Shown: positions 55,996 to 64,000 of the stretch, in pieces
How the letters are laid out: each line of letters opens with the position of its first letter
Position numbering within the stretch: the stretch's first letter is position 1
Assembly: GCA_009193035.1 (NCBI GenBank)
Contig: SWDT01000127.1
Coordinates: forward strand, 62,001 to 126,000
Length of the DNA stretch: 64,000 nucleotides
From: Halicephalobus mephisto
Lineage: Eukaryota; Nematoda; Chromadorea; Rhabditida; Panagrolaimidae
Direction of reading: 5' to 3'
The notes under the pieces: generated by a model
Told to the model about the DNA's origin: nothing
The model's database searches: none
What the model saw: only the letters and a program-made list of their open reading frames with translations
Made by a program: the position numbers and the translations under genes

Positions 55996-56851
55996 CCTAC
56001 TATGAGAAACAGAATTTGAGCTGCAACTGTGCTTTTGAAAAATTTTTATCCAAAAAAGATCTGTCACCTTAAAGCTGGGAATTTAGAATTTAAAAATACA
56101 TCTGATTGTTCAAAATTAATCCTTACACGAGCTATAGCTCTCTCTGGATCCAAAAGAAATTGAAATTTATTATTTCTTCAGGAATTTTTTACGCTAAAGT
56201 TTGAATTAATCTCCATCTACTAGATGTAGAAAAGTTAGAAATTGCTCAGAACCATCAAATACATTCCACAAAAATAAATCTTGTCCGTGCCAGGATAAAA
56301 ATTGAATAATTTAGTTTCTTCCTTTAGTTCATGTATGTTAGTGCGTTTAAGCCAATCTATACAGCTCAGGTATTTTCCAAATCCCCCTATTTATAAAGAT
56401 ACCATATGCAGTGTTTGAAGTTTCCTAAATTGAAAAACTTAAAAAATATGAATTCTTCAATAAATATTCGTTTATGATTGTTTCTAACATTTGCAGATCC
56501 GGTTACTCCTCGTGGTAGAGCGGATTCCCCGGTCTCCTTTTGTATTCCTCGGGATTCTTGCCGAATTCTTGTCTTTGTTTCTTAATTGTCTTTTTTTTCG
56601 CTATTTATAACTGTCAATAAAGATGATCTTTATTCAAATACAGTTCATTGGAAATTAAATCTCTGATTTTAAAAATAAGAACTTCAAAAATTACATTATT
56701 AAAAATCGTTAATGACTCTGATTTTATCTTTCAGAAGAATAAAGTTCTGCTATTTTTCCGGCTTTTTAAATATTTGGAAAAAATGTTTCTTCTGTAATGT
56801 TTCTTATATTTCCCAGGTTTGTATTTTTCTGAAAATGTTTAAACTTCCAGT
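55996..56851 (+). other. Right-arm-specific DNA with a possible terminal exon
   Basis: At 56500-56586 a GC-rich frame follows CATTTGCAG and reads DPVTPRGRADSPVSFCIPRD to a stop, with AATAAA near 56617. It looks like a last exon, but no upstream exon was found and the left arm lacks it. Confidence 0.25.
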
Positions 56852-57753
56852 GCCACCGAAAGTCGGAATTGATTTCTGTGATTTAGAGTTGTAGGAATTC
56901 ATGCCGAGGAAATTCTGACAACTTCTATCGTCTTCATTTACAAATACTCATTTCAGAGGTTTCAAAATGGTGTGATTTACAAAACCCATACTGGATGACA
57001 TCAGTAATTATAAAAACTTAATGACATCCTCACCTCGAATCCCGCTCCGGCACTCCCTTACTGGTTCTCTGTGTCGATGATGACTCATGTCCAAAAAGCT
57101 CTTATTTTGTAATTGTAGTTTCTACGGTACAGTCCGTGAAGACGACCTTCTCGAATCTGGGTTGGTGGTTTATCTCTTCAGTGACGTATTAAACATCTGG
57201 ATTTGCACATTATTGATAAACCAAACTGACTGCATGTCGAGTCACCGTCTAATATTGAATGTTTAAAACTTTGGAATCAGTACACCTCGAAAACTGAATT
57301 ATAGCTCATCCTACAAGATCACTTCGAACAAGGTGTTTTGTTCAACATATGTCGCATAATTCCCTCCAAGAATTCGCGGAAAGGGGCTGCTTTCCAGAAA
57401 CGCAAGTGAACGTCCGTCAATTTTCTTTCCAATGTTGTCGTACAGATAAATTTTATGTTGCAAGCAGAACTGTTCCAAAATCATCATGCACGACTAAAAA
57501 CAACTCATGTGAGGGATACGAGCACAAAGAACGCTCTTATCATTTGACAGCTATCGAGGCTTGGGGATATTTGCAACCATTCCTTCAGTACTTAATAACA
57601 GTGACTCACTTTTGAGGATATGAGGGGATTGGCCCTTTTACCGAGAACAAAAAGACCATGTAAAGGGATTGGTCGATTGTGAGCCCATGATTAAAGGACT
57701 GTTGTGATTAATTGATAGAACGTTTTAGAATAATAAGGGTTATCAGTCAAAGT

Positions 57754-58070
57754 TTAATGTTTAGAGTGGGTGCGCTCGACCATTTTGCAGTGAGCTGGGG
57801 AGAAGAAACAATGGGATGTTCCCGAAATTAAAAAGGGGATTCCTACTGATTCAGCAAACAGAATAACATACATGGATGAGTTTCTTTGAATTAAGGTAGA
57901 GAACCAAGTCAATATGGATCGGTCACTACGTTTACAGCAAGAGTTCTTCTCTTGGTTGATTGCGATTGGGAATCGCTGTGGAACGAGATAATTAGGAGGT
58001 TTTGTAAACTCCTGTGTCGTTTCCCTTGTGCTGGCAATCACTCCCCAATCAGTTAAGAGGTGCTGTCAAA
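57754..58070 (-). CDS. Candidate exons of the mirrored unknown gene, right copy
   Basis: The frame IASTRETTQEFTKPPNYLVPQ reads on toward RNSS with in-frame insertions relative to the left copy. A C deletion near the acceptor and a different tail mean that one or both copies may be decayed. Confidence 0.3.
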
Positions 58071-58883
58071 ACCAAAAACACGGGAATAATAAAGTTTTGT
58101 AAAATGATAAAACCAGTGTGCAATGCATCCTCTTCAAATGCAAGATTGGAGCTCAACAGAAAAAGCGTACTTTCGTCATTGCAATCTGTGATGCTTCATA
58201 TTTCGTAAATTGATCTCCTTTTTGTTTCTGAAGATCGTCAAATGAATACATGCATCCGATCTTGAGTAAATATTGAATCCGTTGCAAAATAAACCTTGAT
58301 TTATTTCAGTCACTTTACTGCTGTTTGACATTTCTTATTTGAAATTCAGTGCTGTGATTTGGCGGTTCTAAAGATTAGTTGCCAGATACCAGATACAGAT
58401 CCCGAACGAACGTCGGCAGACCATGGCTAGATTTATAGCGACTCTTCTCAATTGACCCTACTGAAATGGACTTTTACGGGATTGCCGGGAAGTCTTGACT
58501 TCTTGGCAGACATCCTAAAATCAAAGTTCAAAACCAAAGGATCTTTGTTCTCAAAGTGTCAAGGAAAATAAACAAGTCTGCGAGATTGGCTCTGTGGCTT
58601 TAAAAAAGCACAAAACACGCTAAACCCAACACCGGACCTCGAGTATTTTGAAGTGTGACAAATAAATCGTAAATCCATAACAGATTGGATTACGACGCTG
58701 TATTGTTTTCCTTTGTGTCCTAAAATAAAAAACAAAGGACATGGATGACTTGTTGTTTTCTGGGCGGGGAGACTGATGGAGACCTCAACTACTTAAAGAC
58801 GGATTGCAGGGTAAATGGCTTGGTTTTTGGTGAAGAAGTTGAAGTGAGTTGTGCGGATCCGTTGGAACCACTGGGATAGAAGG

Positions 58884-59034
58884 ATGACGGTGAAGGAAGA
58901 CAGTATCGAGCGGCTGAAGAAGGACATCGAGCGGAAGGAACGGTAGGTCCCTTGGTTGTCGGTGAATTGAGTGACGGGAACTTTGCAGACAGGTGAAGGC
59001 CCTCGAATCTCTGTTGAGCGCCATAAGGAAATGA
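58884..59034 (+). CDS. Microprotein family copy 4 (34 aa)
   Basis: Exons 58884-58942 and 58989-59034 give the same 34-residue product as copy 3, MTVKEDSIERLKKDIERKER then QVKALESLLSAIRK; changes between the arms are silent or intronic. Upstream of the ATG the two arms differ by indels, so coding probably does not extend far. In this copy a TGA lies in frame about 45 bp upstream. Confidence 0.45.
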
Positions 59035-59246
59035 GATTGAAACAGTCCTGGTTCCCGAATCAGGGTTATGTATTTGTAACTTTGCTTTCAAGTTTGCAAT
59101 AAACTATATTCATCCGGATAAAAAGTCCAATATTTTCTCTGTTACAATAAATTTGATGAAAATAATTAGTTATATCAAGATTTGGAAAAAGCAATTCCAA
59201 ACATGTTAATGATAAATCTACTTTCTAAACTTATTTTAGTTGGATT

Positions 59247-60239
59247 GTATAAATGATAGAATAGATGAATGGTGAGCTCGTAAGAAACAAAATGCATAAT
59301 CTTTGTAGCTTGTGTATGGAACCTCGGCATGAAAAGTTGCATATTTGTAAATTGGGTAAAAGCAACTAGAATAGAATGGTGAGACCTGAATATTGTTGAT
59401 CTAATGATAGCATTGGAGGTCACTCTTCAGAACCCTATATCATAAAATACCCTATTGTTCTCCGTCAATTTTCATTATGTAGATATTCCTGATTCAAAGA
59501 TAAGTTTTTCATGCATTGATGACCCTTCAGGATTCTCTGTAACTTATAATAGAACACAACATGAAAATCGGGTTGCATCAGAAGTTACCTAAAAAACATT
59601 GATTCTAATTATCGTCGAAAACTTAACAACAGTTCCTTTAGTGGACGGGAACTCATGTAATAAGGATGTATCATATTGATTACAAAGTTCTTTCGGAGTC
59701 TTGAGTGAGAAATTTTAGCATCAATAATTTTTTCGTATCGTAAAGCCCCATATTCGACTTTTTATGATTTTTTTCAACTTCGAAATTTTCGTTCTTCGAC
59801 TTCCGTACCTTCTTACCTGGATTACTAAGTTGGAAATTCCATATCAATGAACTCAAAATCCTTAAAAACCTTATAGTCGACGGTTGCTCCTTTATTGGAT
59901 GATTTTGCAGTCAATAAAAAATTCTTTGTTTTCTTAGACAATTGTAAAGATAGATTTTTTAGTGTATTTTTTTATGCAATGCAATTTCCACATTGTGCTC
60001 TATTGTATAGTATAGACAATCCAAAGAATTATCAAAACACAAGAATTCCTATCCCATCGTAAAATTATCTAAATAGTAAAAATGGACTATATTTGGTAGT
60101 GATTGTCAGAACCTTCTTTCAAGACAACTTCAGAAGCCGGTATCCAAAGAAAAAGTCGAAGTTTTCAGAGCTAAGTATTATTTAAAAAAGAAAAAAGTCG
60201 ATTAGTGTTACGTTCGATAAACATTGTCGAGATATCGAA
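59247..60239. other. Intergenic DNA
   Basis: No gene, RNA or clear repeat recognised. Confidence 0.4.
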
Positions 60240-61195
60240 TTCCACAAATGTATTAAGTCCGAAACTTATTGGATAGTGCTATATTGGAAAACAACAATAC
60301 AAAAGTTACAGACATCATAAACAGTATTGCAGAAATCGCAAAACAATATGATCTAAAAATAAATACGGATAAAACAAAAATCCTAACTACTGATGGCTCA
60401 CAATGTGTTGTATATCTACATAGTCCAAATAGAACAAGTTTACGAGTTTAAATACTTGAGATCAATTGTCCAAAAAAGAAAGTACACAAAAGCGTAATTT
60501 TGGTTTAGTAACAAATGGAAATCGTCACTATTATTATTCAATTTTTGTTACAAATGTTAAAGATTCATTAAAAATGTGACAATTGTGTTACATTTCACAA
60601 TTATTACGAAGCCAAAAGTTACGCTTTTTTTATATGTAGCATTAGCAGATTTGTACAATGAAATAAGACAAGTCATGATTCCTTTCAGGTCACTGAATTA
60701 GTCCATATGATGAGAAATAAATATAAGAATGACAACAAAAATGTGCATTTTTCAAATATTAATCACACCAGTTTTCCAATATGGATTTAAAACATGAACA
60801 TTACTAAAAGTAGATTTAAAGAAACTGGAAATTTCCAAATGTGATGCTTACAAAGAATACTAGGAATTTCCCTTTCCGACCATCTCAGAAACGACACTAT
60901 TAGAACAAGATGTGAAAATTAGTTCATAGTAAAGAAAAAGTTTAACAACAAAGACCTCGATGGTTTGGTCACGTATGCAAAATAAGAGAACATCGCATAC
61001 CATATAAACTAATCTGGAGGAAACGACCCACATACTGGAAAGTTCAAAGGACAACACTAAAGAAAATTTGGATTAGGCAAATAGAAGACTAGACTTATCA
61101 TTAATAAATCAAACAGCACTTGATAGGATGGCGTGGAAAGACATAGTTGAAAATGTTCGAACTCAATCAGACGATAGCTAAAAATAAAAAAGAAT
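60240..61195 (+). pseudogene. Non-LTR retrotransposon reverse transcriptase remnant
   Basis: Fragments in different frames follow the order of LINE-type RT thumb and tail regions: LENNNTKVTDIINSIAEIAK then QYDLKINTDKTKILTTDGS, EQVYEFKYLRSIVQ, LKKLEISKCDAYKE, RPRWFGHVCKIREHRIPYKL then WRKRPTYWKVQRTTLKKIW, and DRMAWKDIV. Stops and frameshifts throughout. A family-A MITE (60483-60638) interrupts it directly after the SIVQKRK segment. Confidence 0.75.
60483..60638. mobile_element. Palindromic MITE, family A copy 8, inside the LINE remnant
   Basis: TACACAAAAGCGTAATTTTGG pairs with GCCAAAAGTTACGCTTTTTTTATATGTA. LINE homology resumes on its far side, so the MITE inserted after the LINE. Confidence 0.75.
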
Positions 61196-63126
61196 AAATT
61201 CACGAGGAATAGTAAATCATTATAGTGAATTTGTCCCGTACTTTCATAAATAAAAATATTCATTGAAGGAACTCACAATGAGGAATGCTTCTTTTGTTTG
61301 GAGAACATCTCACAATGGAGCAATGAAACCGTTGGATCGTGCATCTATCCATTTGAGCGGAATTTTTATTCAAATTGTGTTGTATCTCGAGCCTCCGGGT
61401 TCAATAAATCAATTTTCATTTTTTCTTGTCTCTACGCAGATCACAATCTCTACGACCGTTCAACAGAAAAAAATCAAAGAATACTTGATTCATTACGTTT
61501 CGAACATTATGATTCTTCTAATGCATTAATTTGGCTGTAGATGCAAGTCCTACAAGTATTGTAGAAGTCTTTATTCGGCTTAACACTAATGGAAGAGAAG
61601 GAGTTATATATAATATATCACAAAGCTTGAGCGAAACCTAACATCAGATCTCACTTAATGAAGTTATGAAGTGTCAAATTTCGAAATTCATCACCAATAG
61701 GTCTTTTTCCTTGAGAAACGTTTGTACATATTTAAGAAATTTATTAGAAACTGAATTCAAATAATACATAAGGAATAGGACTACAAACTGTACAAAAGCA
61801 CTGTTTATGAATATTTTTACTTACTTTGATCCTTTGCGACTTCAATTCTGATAGTTTTTCATAACTTTGTTTCGAAAATGACCTAGTTCATCTGTGAGCT
61901 GATTTAAGCTTTCTACTCTCAATCTGGCCTTCATTAGCAGTGTTGTAAAGACAAGGCTAAGTGGAAATAGCAGATTGTAGTCCTAAGGACCTGAGTTCGT
62001 ATTTAATGTCAGGAACAAGACGGCTAGAATGAACGTTTTATGTAGAGTTGTTAGTTTTTCGAAATCTTCGATTTTTGTACTTGAATTAACTCAAAATAGG
62101 TTCGAAATCGACAGTTTCGGTACCAATGTTTACATTTTTCTACCGGAGATATTATTTTCCATGTTTTATTTTCAACTATTTAGAACAAGAACAGGCTACC
62201 TAATGTTCTCCTGGTTTTCTACATCTTAGTACAACATAAAAACTTTCCCGTAATCAAGCATGAGGTTTGTAAACTACCAGAAGGGATTATGCCGAGTGGC
62301 CAGTGTAGATGTTTAGCATCTTGTCCTAATCCCTAGGGGCTATCACCTGCGCAACTAGGCCGTAGACTGCACCATAGTAGTGAACCTTTCTCCCTTTATG
62401 AGGTACCCACTGCCTACCGTAGTATTTGGTAACGCCTTAGTACAACATATTGATGCATTTTTACGACAGTATTGTAATTTTCATAAACATTTAATTTCTA
62501 ATTTCGTTTTTCTTGTTACTTATTGTATTTGTGACATTCATCTGTATACAGAAAATTAAGAAAACATTAATTATAAGTTAATTGCTGAGTTGCACTTAAA
62601 ATAGACTATATACAGTTCCTTTCCTTTGAAAAACGGTTCGATAAAGTACTAAAAAACAGGAAAATGTTCTGTGACCACATGTCTTTGCTTGTCCTTCAAT
62701 TACTTCGATGTTACCATGTTTCATGCGGTACTGTAATTCCAGTAGACAAATTTTACTTCATTTTGAATACTTTACTGAACTTAAGGACCGTATATTCTTC
62801 CCCATTGCACAGCAATTATTTTTCCACTTATTTTTTTACCAGTACTGGTAACATCCATCGATATCCTCATCACATTAAAGGTCTTGAAAAATGTTGTTTC
62901 ATCATCTATCTTTCTAAAAACGCCCTTTTTGGGATTTTTCTACAGCTTGAAAATAACAGTGCTCAACGATTTCCTACTAGAATTTCTTTCGATCTAAGAC
63001 AACCTTTAAAGTGATTTATTTGTTGATTTTCACATAAATCTATCCTGTTTTGTTATTTTCACATTATCGAAAAGGTGATATTCTGGAAATTTGAATCTGC
63101 TAATGAAGCCTTCAAATATGCAGAAG
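61196..63126. other. Intergenic DNA with two doubtful tRNA-like heads
   Basis: Near 61955-62005 (GGCTAAGTGG...GAGTTCGTATTTAATG) and 62288-62350 (GCCGAGTGGCC...CCTAATCCCTAGGGG) there are weak A/B-box-like pairs, possibly old SINEs. ORFs at 61263-61540 and 62664-63014 have no recognisable domain or splice context. Confidence 0.3.
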
Positions 63127-63139
63127 TTGACAACTATAC

Positions 63140-63366
63140 AATACAATACAATACAATACAATACAAATTGTTCTAGCTGTTGCATGGGCGCGGTCTCCCA
63201 CGGAGCCAATACTTCGCTGTGAGTGCTGCTTGATTCCCGGGTTTCTCTATTATCTCCTTCCAGGGTTGCTTGTTTTGGGCAGCCATCATGGCTTCCTCTT
63301 TGTTCAGTCCTCTTGCGGTGAGATCTTCTCTAAGTTGGGTCGACCACGTTTTCTTTGGGGCCGACT
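63140..63366 (-). mobile_element. 5'-truncated LINE insertion with 13-bp target duplication
   Basis: TTGACAACTATAC occurs at 63127-63139 and 63367-63379. Between them, on the minus strand, lies an RT C-terminus (SAPKKTWSTQLREDLTARGL...WKEIIEKPG) running to a stop and ending in (TATTG)n. The short length, 3' microsatellite tail and duplication are what a 5'-truncated non-LTR insertion leaves. Confidence 0.82.
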
Positions 63367-63379
63367 TTGACAACTATAC

Positions 63380-64000
63380 TTCCCTATTTGCGTTCCATTC
63401 TTACTCCCTAAAGACCTAACTGTAGTAATTTGTATTAAAAATAGTAAACTTCAGAACCTTCTTTACAATACAGCTTCAGAAGTTCATGTTCAAAGAGAAA
63501 TCGAAGATATTAAGTAGTAAATAACAATAAAAACTGTTAATCCTTTGACGAGAGCCTTTGTAATGAGAATATTGTAAATAAACAGGATAAAAAATAGAAA
63601 TAATAACTAGGATCCAATTTTATATATGAAAAACAGCTACCACAGTTACCCGTGTCGAGACCAAGGTTGCTCATTCAAGGACAACCTGGCAGCTAATGCA
63701 CACGTTCATGAGCACTAGCAACGTTAGTTAACTTCGTCCCATGGATTCGTGAAGTTCCGAACTCCAGAATCTAGTACCCAAAAGCCAATCTTAGATTCTC
63801 ATTCCAGATTCGGTTACTCTACTCTAGATACTTCTTATAAAAATCTAAAAGTACTCCAAAACTATAAACGTAAAATTATCCAGAATGGTTTTCAAACTTT
63901 TCACTTTCAACATCTTGTATGCTTCCAATCCGTTATGTGCATTGTATTTATTTCAAAAAAAAATAATTCATCAATCAATGCACTTTTCTAAACTACAATT
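63380..64000. other. Right edge of the window
   Basis: No gene recognised; an 80-codon ORF at 63749-63991 has no supporting signal. Confidence 0.35.

Larger units (their letters stand above)
56852..59246. repeat. Outer right arm of the large palindrome
   Basis: Mirror of 48084-50765. The boundary is near TTATTTTAGTTGGATT at 59231-59246, opposite AGTCCAACTAAAATGAG at 48084. Confidence 0.88.

Noticed and set aside
59175..59423. 82-codon ORF crossing the right palindrome edge
   Set aside because: The frame is not kept in the left arm and no splice signals support it.
62288..62360. tRNA-Leu gene
   Set aside because: Only weak A/B-box resemblance; acceptor and T stems do not pair.

Overview
This is an AT-rich nuclear segment of an animal genome, almost certainly a nematode. 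Three things point there: a complete nematode-specific srt-type chemoreceptor gene (3841-5156), very short introns of about 43-60 bp with TTTCAG/TTTTAG acceptors, and start codons lying just after free 3' splice acceptors, as expected for spliced-leader trans-splicing. I cannot name the genus. All gene models were built by eye from splice sites, reading-frame continuity and family resemblance; no database search was run.

Layout. 1-2458 (+): 3' part of a large DUF4781-like gene. 3841-5156 (+): srt chemoreceptor, followed directly by a palindromic MITE. 8350-14057 and 18013-23855 (-): two tandem, complete Na+/Ca2+ exchanger (NCX, SLC8) paralogues of 874 and 895 aa in 9 and 14 exons. They share a 228-bp coding block with one mismatch although the rest is clearly diverged. 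Their introns hold a tRNA-derived SINE with 14-bp target duplications, a higher-order tandem repeat and a Tigger/pogo-type MITE. 24-40 kb: very AT-rich, minisatellite-filled DNA with GC-richer exon islands. These give a candidate 113-aa gene (28091-29884, +) and a 175-aa four-helix membrane protein gene (32478-36575, +). The latter lies inside a 7.6-kb inverted repeat (arms 31080-31510 and 38188-38655). 40137-42142 (+): a bZIP transcription factor. 43-48 kb: mostly repeats and MITEs, with a spliced-leader-like 22-mer.

48084-59246 is one large interrupted palindrome. Its arms carry mirrored copies of several small loci, including four copies of a two-exon microprotein with a shared core around a splice junction. 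One arm is interrupted by a dead Tc1/mariner element that itself carries a tRNA-like insert. 60-64 kb holds degraded non-LTR retrotransposon pieces, one a 5'-truncated insertion with 13-bp target duplications.

The two exchangers would move Ca2+ out across the plasma membrane and the srt protein is a sensory GPCR. Nothing suggests the genes form one pathway. The notable biology is structural: paralogue conversion, solo LTRs, composite palindromic arrays, and inverted duplications that carry or enclose small genes.
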